From: UBA1140 sp964573285 | GTDB taxonomy: Bacteria; Campylobacterota; Campylobacteria; Campylobacterales; Sulfurovaceae | Direction of reading: 5' to 3' | DNA: 7,833 nucleotides | NCBI GenBank assembly: GCA_964573285.1 | Contig: CAZNJD010000050.1 | Location: forward strand, 1 to 7,833 | Shown: positions 1 to 5,093 of the stretch, in pieces | Layout of the letters: every line of letters starts with the position of its first letter | Numbering within the stretch: the stretch's first letter is position 1 | Program-made: the position numbers and the translations under genes | The notes under the pieces: model-generated | Seen by the model: only the letters and a program-made list of their open reading frames with translations | What the model was told of the DNA's origin: nothing | The model's database searches: none

Positions 1-91
1 CTGTTAAAAAACCCTCCAAAATTCCAAAGTTTGCCTTTTGTCGTAGGATTTTTTTCATAGCCCAATCGAAACTTACAAGCTTTCTATCCAT
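1..91 (-). CDS. Rpn-family PD-(D/E)XK nuclease/putative transposase, N-terminal fragment (cut by window edge)
   Basis: Only the first 30 codons are in the window; the rest lies beyond position 1. The visible protein reads MDRKLVSFDWAMKKILRQ followed by KANFGILEGFLT. I recognise this as the usual amino-terminus of Rpn (recombination-promoting nuclease) / PDDEXK_2 family proteins, in which an 'SFDWA(M/I)K..LR.KANF.ILEGFL' block precedes the nuclease core. The family comprises DNA endonucleases often annotated as transposases, which promote RecA-independent recombination in E. coli. The ATG at 89-91 is supported by an AAAAGGA ribosome site on the minus strand (98-104) with six bases between, and by an extended -10 TGTTATAAT (112-120). 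The catalytic residues lie outside the window, so intactness cannot be judged. It is downstream of, and co-oriented with, the winged-helix gene, but has its own promoter. Family assignment rests on recalled motif resemblance. Confidence 0.72.
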   Translation of the reverse strand, partial: MDRKLVSFDWAMKKILRQKANFGILEGFLT

Positions 92-97
92 TTTTTA

Positions 98-120
98 TCC
101 TTTTTAAGAGGATTATAACA
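98..120 (-). promoter_or_regulatory. Extended -10 promoter and ribosome binding site of the Rpn-type gene
   Basis: On the minus strand TGTTATAAT (120 to 112) is an exact TGn plus TATAAT extended -10 box. It is followed by AAAAGGA (104 to 98), six bases before the ATG. Transcription would begin near 105, giving a leader of only about 14 nt. No convincing -35 box is seen. Confidence 0.55.
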
Positions 121-125
121 TATTT

Positions 126-156
126 TGACTCGCTCCAAATAGTAAGTAGCGTGTCA
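126..156. repeat. Imperfect inverted repeat between the winged-helix and Rpn-type genes
   Basis: TGACTCGCT (126-134) pairs with AGCGTGTCA (148-156): eight of nine positions, with one T:T mismatch and a 13-nt loop. It lies downstream of the winged-helix gene stop (210) and just upstream of the Rpn promoter. It could be a weak terminator hairpin or an operator. No T-run follows on the minus strand, so a classical terminator is not supported. Confidence 0.4.
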
Positions 157-209
157 TAAATTGCCACTTTTTGCATTCACAGCTAAAAATAGTTTAGTTT
201 GGCTATAAA

Positions 210-1217
210 TCAAGTATCCAATCTATCAAATAGAACCTCTTGACAGACTCTAAGCTCAAAAACTTTCTCTTTTCGTGTAATACTATCTATAATAGAACCA
301 ACTTTTCCATCTAGGCTTTCTAGTTTGATGGTGACTCCACCCTCAACCTTAACAAATCCAGAAACTCTATTTTTTTTCTCTCCGATTGTGATAGTTTGGT
401 TCAGAAATCTATTCTCTAGCTCTTTAATCGTGGGGGTTTTGTTGAAATCTATCTGGTCTCCTATTCGAGAGCTGTTAGCATAGAGCCATTGCCAAAAGTT
501 CGCAATTAGCATTGGGTCTTTTAGCTGTTTATGGTCTGTTTCGGGCGTGATGATTGAGAGTTTATTATAGCTATTGATATAAAAGGTGGTCTTTTTGTCC
601 CATTTTGGGACAACATTACATATAGGTTGACTACTTCTTCCAAATCTTTTGGTGACATTATCTATAAAAACTTCAATTGCCTGTTTTGTAGGCATTGTGG
701 GAACTATTGGTTTGGGTTTTTCTTGGTTGTTTGGAGTTGAGGTCTCGGACTTTGAGACATCTATATTGTTAATAATCTCTTTTAGTTCTCTGTTCTCTTT
801 TTCTAACTTTTTCTTCTCTTCTTCTAACTCTTTGTTCTTTTTTTCTAACTCTCTGAGTTTTTTATCTTGGGTTGGAAGCATTAATGTTCCGTTATACTCT
901 CTGCCTTTAGAAGTCAGTTTTACTCCTCTATGTTTGATATTGCCTTGCCATTGGGGGACTTTGACCATTTTACACTCTATTAATTCTAAATCTTTTAGGG
1001 CTTTAAGAGAGGCTTCTATGGTTTTCTGTCCTATTTTAGGTAAATCTGACATAATCTTGCTTGTGGTAATCACATAATATCCATCTACACATATAGCCCA
1101 TGAGATGATATTTACAAGATAAGCCATTAAATCTGTTTGTATATGGCTAAGATGATATTTTTCCTGAAAAGGGAGGTTTTTGACTAAAATTTGGGTTCTT
1201 TGTGGTACGGTTGACAT
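210..1217 (-). CDS. Winged-helix, coiled-coil protein of unknown family (possible replication or regulatory protein)
   Basis: A 335-residue protein that I cannot assign to a named family. Residues about 22-108 read as a winged helix: an initial helix, a short strand (YYVIT, 48-51), a helix-turn-helix (TSKIMSDLP, then GQKTIEASLKALKDLELI) and a basic wing ending GVKLTSKGREY. Residues 117-153 form a heptad coiled coil very rich in Lys and Glu. A polar Pro-rich linker (154-176) leads to a second domain (about 177-283, with FYINSYNKLSI and FWQWLYANSSRIGD) and a beta-rich tail (284-335). The ATG is preceded by AAGGA on the minus strand (1223-1227), spacing five. The layout suits a DNA-binding dimer. 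A structured leader, a candidate antisense RNA and an AT-rich palindromic block lie upstream, and an Rpn-type gene downstream. This setting would fit a plasmid-like replication initiator or a mobile-element regulator; that role is inference. Confidence 0.6.
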   Translation of the reverse strand: MSTVPQRTQILVKNLPFQEKYHLSHIQTDLMAYLVNIISWAICVDGYYVITTSKIMSDLPKIGQKTIEASLKALKDLELIECKMVKVPQWQGNIKHRGVKLTSKGREYNGTLMLPTQDKKLRELEKKNKELEEEKKKLEKENRELKEIINNIDVSKSETSTPNNQEKPKPIVPTMPTKQAIEVFIDNVTKRFGRSSQPICNVVPKWDKKTTFYINSYNKLSIITPETDHKQLKDPMLIANFWQWLYANSSRIGDQIDFNKTPTIKELENRFLNQTITIGEKKNRVSGFVKVEGGVTIKLESLDGKVGSIIDSITRKEKVFELRVCQEVLFDRLDT

Positions 1218-1239
1218 AATAATCCTTGAAAAATTTAAT
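1211..1239 (+). promoter_or_regulatory. Near-consensus sigma-70 promoter for an antisense RNA
   Basis: On the plus strand a perfect TTGACA (1211-1216) is followed by exactly 17 bases and then TTTAAT (1234-1239). The -35 overlaps the first codons of the minus-strand winged-helix gene, so transcription points away from it and across its leader. The expected start is near 1246. A consensus -35 stands out in a window whose other promoters are extended -10 type. Confidence 0.5.
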
Positions 1240-1280
1240 TTTCAAGAGTCCAGATACCAACATCTCTTGATAATAAGAGA
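1225..1280 (-). promoter_or_regulatory. Leader with three mutually exclusive hairpins, the last covering part of the Shine-Dalgarno
   Basis: Read along the minus strand, the leader of the winged-helix gene has three perfect stems that share arms. Stem 1 pairs 1275-1280 with 1263-1268 (6 bp). Stem 2 pairs 1264-1269 with 1243-1248 (CAAGAG/CTCTTG, 6 bp). Stem 3 pairs 1239-1246 with 1225-1232 (CTTGAAAA/TTTTCAAG, 8 bp, 6-nt loop). Stems 1 and 2 share 1264-1268; stems 2 and 3 share 1243-1246. The 3' arm of stem 3 contains the AAG of the AAGGA ribosome site. Such a chain could switch translation on and off. Stems are seen directly; the switching is inferred. Confidence 0.5.
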
Positions 1281-1396
1281 AAAACAGCTACTTTTAAAGG
1301 CAGACTTAACCAATAGCCTGATAAAATTCTATCAGCCTAGGTTAGAAGTAGAGTTGTTGGTTTCGTAGCCTTGGTGGCTCTACTTCGTTTCTTTCT
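1246..1396 (+). ncRNA. Candidate antisense (countertranscribed) RNA to the winged-helix gene leader
   Basis: A transcript from the TTGACA-17-TTTAAT promoter would start near 1246 and stop at the hairpin plus T-rich tail ending about 1396. This gives roughly 150 nt with no convincing coding frame and ribosome site. It is fully complementary to the leader of the minus-strand winged-helix gene. It contains the hairpins TCTCTT/AAGAGA (1263-1280) and CTGATA/TATCAG (1318-1335), then the terminator stem. Plasmid copy-number control commonly uses RNAs of this size opposite the rep leader. The RNA is predicted from its two ends only. Confidence 0.4.
1318..1335. repeat. Hairpin in the leader/antisense region
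   Basis: CTGATA (1318-1323) and TATCAG (1330-1335) form a perfect 6-bp stem with a 6-nt loop. After one C:C mismatch, two further outer pairs can form (AG at 1315-1316 with CT at 1337-1338). It would fold in either the antisense RNA or the mRNA leader and could act as a kissing loop. Confidence 0.4.
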
Positions 1397-1402
1397 TATT
1401 TT
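1345..1402 (+). terminator. Intrinsic terminator of the candidate antisense RNA
   Basis: GAAGTAGAG (1345-1353) pairs perfectly with CTCTACTTC (1378-1386), nine base pairs. A small inner hairpin AGCC/GGCT is possible in the loop. On the plus strand a T-rich run, interrupted by C, G and A, follows (1387-1402). The loop is long for a terminator (24 nt), so part of this may be a structured RNA domain. Confidence 0.5.
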
Positions 1403-1656
1403 AATTTCACCATCTTATAATAATCTTGCTTAGAGAAAAATTAATATTTTACGGTTTTTTATGTTTAGTTTTATGTGGGTAGCCCTAAGAAAATAGGGGT
1501 GATAATTAATTATTTCAAAAGCGATTTTTTAAATCTTTTTTTGAGAATAATTAATTATTGGGGCTAGATTTTTAGGGGTGGGTGAATTTTCCTCATTAGG
1601 CGTTTTAGGAATATAGGTTTAATTGTGATATACTATTACAAAAGAGATTTAAGATA
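1403..1656. other. Non-coding AT-rich spacer with repeated palindromes
   Basis: No convincing gene is seen here. The 13-mer ATAATTAATTATT, whose first 12 bases are a perfect palindrome, occurs at 1502-1514 and 1547-1559. Between the copies, TCAAAA (1515-1520) faces a T-run ending in GA (1538-1544). Outside them, TAGCCC (1480-1485) faces GGGCTA (1561-1566), so the block can be drawn as one long imperfect inverted repeat. TTAGGGGTG at 1572-1580 resembles ATAGGGGTG at 1493-1501. The arrangement recalls an AT-rich unwinding region or operator cluster; no DnaA box was recognised. Confidence 0.4.
1621..1638 (+). promoter_or_regulatory. Extended -10 promoter of the TIGR02757 gene
   Basis: TGATATACT (1626-1634) is a TGn plus TATACT extended -10 box, and no clear -35 is visible. 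The surrounding 18 bases match the promoter before the lipoprotein gene (3344-3361) at 17 of 18 positions. The start would fall near 1641, leaving a short leader before the ATG at 1657. The ribosome site is weak, a purine run (AAAAGAG, 1640-1646). Confidence 0.5.
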
Positions 1657-2403
1657 ATGAATGATATAAAACTAATATTAGACCAAGAGGTTAAAAATAG
1701 AGATAATAGTACAGAATTATCATATGATAAACCTGACCCACTATTAATTGCTTCAAAATATAGAGATGAATCTATTGCTTTAATTTGTGCATTATTTGCT
1801 TATGGTAATGCTAAACAGATAGTTAAATTTTTGGATAGTTTGGATTTTTCTCTATTAGAAAAAAATGATAATAAAATACGAGATAAATTATCTAATCATT
1901 ATTATCGTTTCCAAAAATCAGAAGATGTTATAGCTCTGTTTATAGCTTTAAAAAGAGTAAAGAGAGTAGATACTATAGAGAATATCTTTTATAAAGGGTA
2001 TCGAAAAGAGAATAATATTTTAGATGGACTATGGAATTTTATAAAAATAATACAAGAGGTTTATCCTTATCAAAGTAGGGGATATAAATTTTTAATAGGT
2101 TCAATCCCTAAAAATATAAATAGAGCAGGTACTTACAAACGATATTTAATGTTTTTGCGTTGGATGGTAAGATGTGATAACCTAGATATGGGATTATGGT
2201 CAAAGATAGATAAAGCAGATTTAATAATGCCACTAGATACACATACATTTCAAGTTTCACTTAAATTAGGACTACTTAAACGAAAAACTTATGATATGAA
2301 AGCATCACTTGAATTAACTCAAAAATTTAAAAGTTTTGATAAGTATGACCCTATTAAGTATGATTTTCCACTATATCGTTTAGGACAAGAAAAATTAATA
2401 TGA
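1657..2403 (+). CDS. TIGR02757/DUF2400 family protein, HhH-GPD DNA glycosylase-like
   Basis: A 248-residue protein of the usual length for the TIGR02757 (DUF2400, PF09674) family, which is scattered through Campylobacterota, Bacteroidota and spirochaetes and has no settled function. Hallmarks are the block GTYKRYLMFLRWMVR (158-172), DMGLW (177-181), PLDTHTFQVSLKLGL (192-206), the RKTYD stretch (209-213) and the C-terminal DPIKYDFPLYRLG (231-243). The LDTH segment (Asp194) parallels the VDTH segment of endonuclease III-type HhH-GPD glycosylases, whose Asp is catalytic, so a base-excision-type role is possible. I do not see a classical glycine-rich HhH hairpin or the Nth lysine. The ATG at 1657 suits the family N-terminus. 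It is transcribed alone from its own promoter. Family call is firm by motif recall; function is unproven. Confidence 0.85.
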   Translation: MNDIKLILDQEVKNRDNSTELSYDKPDPLLIASKYRDESIALICALFAYGNAKQIVKFLDSLDFSLLEKNDNKIRDKLSNHYYRFQKSEDVIALFIALKRVKRVDTIENIFYKGYRKENNILDGLWNFIKIIQEVYPYQSRGYKFLIGSIPKNINRAGTYKRYLMFLRWMVRCDNLDMGLWSKIDKADLIMPLDTHTFQVSLKLGLLKRKTYDMKASLELTQKFKSFDKYDPIKYDFPLYRLGQEKLI

Positions 2404-2438
2404 AAATATTATATTTATATTAATTTTTATGCTTTTTA

Positions 2439-2447
2439 TGCTATATT
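2439..2447 (+). promoter_or_regulatory. Extended -10 promoter of the LysM gene
   Basis: TGCTATATT (2439-2447) is a TGn plus TATATT extended -10 box in the AT-rich gap after the TIGR02757 stop codon. A start near 2454 would place the terminator-like hairpin at 2460-2491 immediately at the 5' end of the mRNA. Confidence 0.4.
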
Positions 2448-2459
2448 ATGAATTAAATT

Positions 2460-2509
2460 AATACATTTTGATTTCTTTAAGAAAATGTATTGTTTTTTAT
2501 TTTTTTTAG
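2460..2509 (+). terminator. AT-rich hairpin with T-tract: terminator of the TIGR02757 gene or attenuator of the LysM gene
   Basis: AATACATTTT (2460-2469) pairs perfectly with AAAATGTATT (2482-2491), ten base pairs with a 12-nt loop. It is followed by an almost unbroken T-run (2493-2507). Only one C:G pair strengthens the stem, but the U-tract is long. It lies 56 bp after the upstream stop codon, downstream of the putative LysM promoter and just before the LysM ribosome site. Confidence 0.6.
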
Positions 2510-2519
2510 GGGGAAAATA

Positions 2520-3293
2520 GTGGAAAAAACATTATTTAAAAAATTGGCTACACTACTTTTAGTTATATCAAGTTCTAATAGTATAGCAGATGATTTACAA
2601 AATCAGATAGATAATATTGTACTAGTAGATGAAACAAAGAATTCTCTTATGAAACAAGAGAAAATTATAGGTTGTGATAATTCACTAAAAATAGATGAAC
2701 TCAAATGTTCCAAAGAGAGAACACCAGAAGATAGAGATAAAGATATAGATATAATTAAGGCTCAATTAAGTGATATATTAAAACAATTAGCAGAGTTAAA
2801 AAAAGAGAAAGATAGTTATGTCAAAAATACCAAATTTACTACAATTCAAAAAAGTATAAGTAAACTTACAATTCCAAAAGATACTAATAAGATACAATCT
2901 TATTCTAAACGCAAAGAGATTAAAGTATTAGAAATTGAAAAAGATTTTGTTATTGTTGAGGTACAAAGTGGAGAGAGTTTATCTAAATATGCTCAAAAAT
3001 ATTATGGTGATAGCCGTAAATATTATAGAATTTATAAAGCCAATCAAGATAAAATTGCAAAAAATCTTCAAATTTATATTGGGGATAAACTTATAGTTCC
3101 TACAAGTAATTCATATAAATATAAAGAGATTGAACCAAAAGCTTCAAAAAAAATAGTAGAAAAAAAGATAATTAAGAAAGAGAGTAAATCTAATTCTGAA
3201 AATCTTAAAAAGATGGATGAAAATAGATCTAAAAGAGAGATTGATAAGCTTGATGATAATGGATTTATTCCTCTTCAAGAGAATATCTATTAG
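2520..3293 (+). CDS. Secreted LysM-domain protein
   Basis: A 257-residue exported protein with one LysM peptidoglycan-binding domain. The GTG at 2520 is chosen because AGGGGG (2508-2513) sits six bases before it and because it gives a clean signal peptide. That peptide has basic residues KTLFKK, a hydrophobic core LATLLLVISS, and a likely cut after SIA (residue 23). A TTG upstream (2490) would prepend sequence encoded in the T-tract. The mature protein has two cysteines (52, 63) that could form a disulfide, a short coiled coil (about 72-100), then LysM at 144-194 (VEVQSGESLSKYAQKYYGD to IGDKLIVP). A Lys-rich charged tail follows. A periplasmic, cell-wall-associated role is expected from the domain; the partner or enzyme is unknown. 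It is not clearly in an operon, since promoters lie before it and before the next gene. Confidence 0.82.
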   Translation: MEKTLFKKLATLLLVISSSNSIADDLQNQIDNIVLVDETKNSLMKQEKIIGCDNSLKIDELKCSKERTPEDRDKDIDIIKAQLSDILKQLAELKKEKDSYVKNTKFTTIQKSISKLTIPKDTNKIQSYSKRKEIKVLEIEKDFVIVEVQSGESLSKYAQKYYGDSRKYYRIYKANQDKIAKNLQIYIGDKLIVPTSNSYKYKEIEPKASKKIVEKKIIKKESKSNSENLKKMDENRSKREIDKLDDNGFIPLQENIY

Positions 3294-3343
3294 ATTAAAA
3301 TTTTTTTATAAATTCCTCTTTAAATTCAGCTAATTATAATTAT

Positions 3344-3361
3344 AATTGTGATATAATATTA
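3344..3361 (+). promoter_or_regulatory. Extended -10 promoter of the lipoprotein gene
   Basis: TGATATAAT (3349-3357) is a perfect extended -10. It lies within an 18-base block that differs by one base from the block before the TIGR02757 gene (1621-1638). The start is expected near 3364. The gene's ribosome site AAGGAG is at 3385-3390. Confidence 0.6.
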
Positions 3362-3397
3362 TATTAAGTGAAAATTAGTTTAACAAGGAGTATAGTT

Positions 3398-4981
3398 ATG
3401 AAAAGATTTAAATGGTTATTAACAATAATCTCAATATTAACAATAGTTAACTGTGGTGGAGGAGGCTCTTCAAAAGAGGCAAAAGAGTTACTTCAAAAGA
3501 TTTTACAAGTTGTTGGAATTCCTTATGATATAGTAGTAAATATATGTCAAGATGATAATAAAAATGGAATTTGTGAAAATATAGAGCTACAGACAAAGGT
3601 TACCTTAAGAAAGGGTGATACTTTTAATGATATTTGGGAGAAGATTACCTTAACAGAAGATGGTAAATATTTCTTAGAGACTAGAGACCCAACAAAGCCA
3701 ATTTTATTAGAACTTCAAGATACTAATAGAGTAACCTATGATGATGGGAAATTTACAATTCCATTTAATGGATTTAAAACTTATGAGCAAAATGAGACAA
3801 AAGAGTTATCTATCTTAGCTGTAATGGTTGACAAAGGTTATTTTTTAGATAGTGAAATAGAGGCAGTTAGAAATTTAAATAACACCCAAACACAAGATAA
3901 ATTCTATGCAAAACTATTATATGCTTTGGAGACAAATATCAATACTCTAAGAGCTACAGGAATGACTTCACAAGATGCTATGTTAGCAAATTTACAAGAG
4001 ATGGGAACTGAATTAATAGCAAATGGAGTAAAAAACACTCTACCACAAGATTTAAATAATTGTGGAGCAAATATGACCTGTGTAGATAATAGATTAGAAA
4101 CTATGTATGATAGAGTTGCCATTTCTGAAGAAAAAGCCTCTAGTATTAAAGAGACCTATACACCACCTGTAACAACTGAAAGACCAACTAGTAATGGTAA
4201 GAAGTTACTTGTCTCAAAAGAGATAGAGTATGAAGATAATAGTTATGGAGATATAAAAAGCGATACTACTATTACTACAACCTATGAATATAAGGATAAT
4301 AGAGTTATAAAAACTAAGAATTTAACAGTCTCTACATATAATGGAAGAGAGACATCAAGAGATGAAGAGATATGTTCAAGTAGTTATGATAGTAAGGGTC
4401 GATATATAGAAGATATCTGTAATGAAACTGGTAATAGTTATGCAGAGCCAACAAGATCAACAAGTAGAACTACTTTTACCTATAGAGATAATAAAATAGT
4501 CTCATCATCTGATTATGAAGATGGAAGATTAGAATATAAATGGGAGGTTATAGAGTGGAGTGATAATAAACCTACCAATATCAAAGAGACAGATTATGAT
4601 GAAAATGGAACAGTTACTACAACTAATTTTACAATAACTTATACAGGAGATAACCCAACACATATAACTATAACAGATAAAGATGTAACTTGGGAATCGG
4701 ATAGAAAATTTGATAATAAAAAAACACCATATTATTATAATAGTGTCTTTGAAACACAATCTTATATATGGTTTTGGTGGACGGGGAAAAATAATATAAT
4801 TGAAGAGATATATACATACCCATATAAAGAAGGAACGAGAGTAACTTCTACTAAAAAAAATAGTATTCAATATAATAGTAGTGATATGCCAATTAAGATA
4901 GATAGTTATACCACTTATGATGGTGATATTACTTATACATCTCATAGTACTACAACTTATGAGTATATAGAGGCGAAATAG
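3398..4981 (+). CDS. Large surface lipoprotein with YD-like beta-repeat C-terminal half
   Basis: A 527-residue predicted lipoprotein without a named family. The ATG at 3398 is preferred over an in-frame GTG at 3368: it has AAGGAG seven bases upstream, and it starts a lipoprotein signal (MKRFKWLLTIISILTIVNC) with Cys19 followed by GGGGSS, a linker common after the lipidated Cys in this phylum. The Asn before Cys is atypical for a lipobox. An N-domain (about 26-250) carries an acidic loop DDNKNGICENIE (52-63) that resembles calcium-binding loops. The remaining cysteines fall into three close pairs (50/59, 222/228, 326/341), possible disulfides. After a Pro/Thr linker (254-264), the C-terminal half repeats Tyr-X-Tyr and DNxxI-type strands (YEYKDNRVI, FTYRDNKIV, YDENGTV), reminiscent of YD/RHS-like beta repeats. 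It probably sits on the outer membrane; function unknown. Confidence 0.75.
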   Translation: MKRFKWLLTIISILTIVNCGGGGSSKEAKELLQKILQVVGIPYDIVVNICQDDNKNGICENIELQTKVTLRKGDTFNDIWEKITLTEDGKYFLETRDPTKPILLELQDTNRVTYDDGKFTIPFNGFKTYEQNETKELSILAVMVDKGYFLDSEIEAVRNLNNTQTQDKFYAKLLYALETNINTLRATGMTSQDAMLANLQEMGTELIANGVKNTLPQDLNNCGANMTCVDNRLETMYDRVAISEEKASSIKETYTPPVTTERPTSNGKKLLVSKEIEYEDNSYGDIKSDTTITTTYEYKDNRVIKTKNLTVSTYNGRETSRDEEICSSSYDSKGRYIEDICNETGNSYAEPTRSTSRTTFTYRDNKIVSSSDYEDGRLEYKWEVIEWSDNKPTNIKETDYDENGTVTTTNFTITYTGDNPTHITITDKDVTWESDRKFDNKKTPYYYNSVFETQSYIWFWWTGKNNIIEEIYTYPYKEGTRVTSTKKNSIQYNSSDMPIKIDSYTTYDGDITYTSHSTTTYEYIEAK

Positions 4982-4984
4982 AGT

Positions 4985-5030
4985 AAAAAGGGAGTTTAAA
5001 GCCTTAATCTTTTAAGACTTTATATACTCC
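4985..5030 (-). terminator. Intrinsic terminator of the rlmN-small-protein operon
   Basis: On the minus strand GGAGTATATAAAG (5030 to 5018) pairs with CTTTAAACTCC (5001 to 4991) with a small internal loop. An inner 5-bp hairpin CTTAA/TTAAG (5003-5016) sits in the loop. Five T residues follow (4989 to 4985). The stem begins inside the last codons of the 29-codon gene. Transcription from the convergent lipoprotein gene could also be affected, but no T-run follows on the plus strand. Confidence 0.65.
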
Positions 5031-5093
5031 TATAATACTAAATATAACGACTATAACTATAAATCCAACCATTACCCAATCTAAAATTGCCAT
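5004..5093 (-). CDS. 29-residue single-helix membrane protein coupled to rlmN
   Basis: A small gene whose ATG (5093-5091) directly abuts the TAG stop of rlmN (5096-5094), so the two codons are contiguous. A good ribosome site, AAAAGGA, lies within the end of rlmN seven bases before the ATG. The product begins MAILDWV, continues MVGFIVIVVIFSIIGVY and ends KVLKD. That is a short acidic/aromatic head, one transmembrane helix (about residues 7-24) and a basic tail, predicted N-out/C-in by the positive-inside rule. Translation is probably coupled to rlmN. I do not recognise a family; single-helix proteins of this size often stabilise membrane complexes. The abutting codons, ribosome site and membrane-helix composition argue against a chance frame, but homologues were not checked. 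Confidence 0.6.
   Translation of the reverse strand: MAILDWVMVGFIVIVVIFSIIGVYKVLKD

Noticed and set aside
649..1077. Long open frame on the plus strand rich in Phe, Ser and Leu
   Set aside because: It lies entirely opposite the winged-helix/coiled-coil gene; its composition is the mirror of the Lys/Glu codons there, and it has no supported ribosome site.
1180..1368. 62-codon plus-strand frame crossing the start of the winged-helix gene
   Set aside because: Non-ATG start within another gene, no ribosome site, and it spans the predicted antisense RNA promoter and hairpins; the region is better explained as non-coding RNA.
2490..2519. Upstream TTG start for the LysM protein
   Set aside because: The added residues would be encoded by the T-tract of the hairpin; the GTG at 2520 has a strong AGGGGG site and a clean signal peptide.
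3368..3397. Upstream GTG start for the lipoprotein
   Set aside because: It lies almost at the predicted transcription start, without a ribosome site, and would spoil the lipoprotein signal; the ATG at 3398 has AAGGAG upstream.
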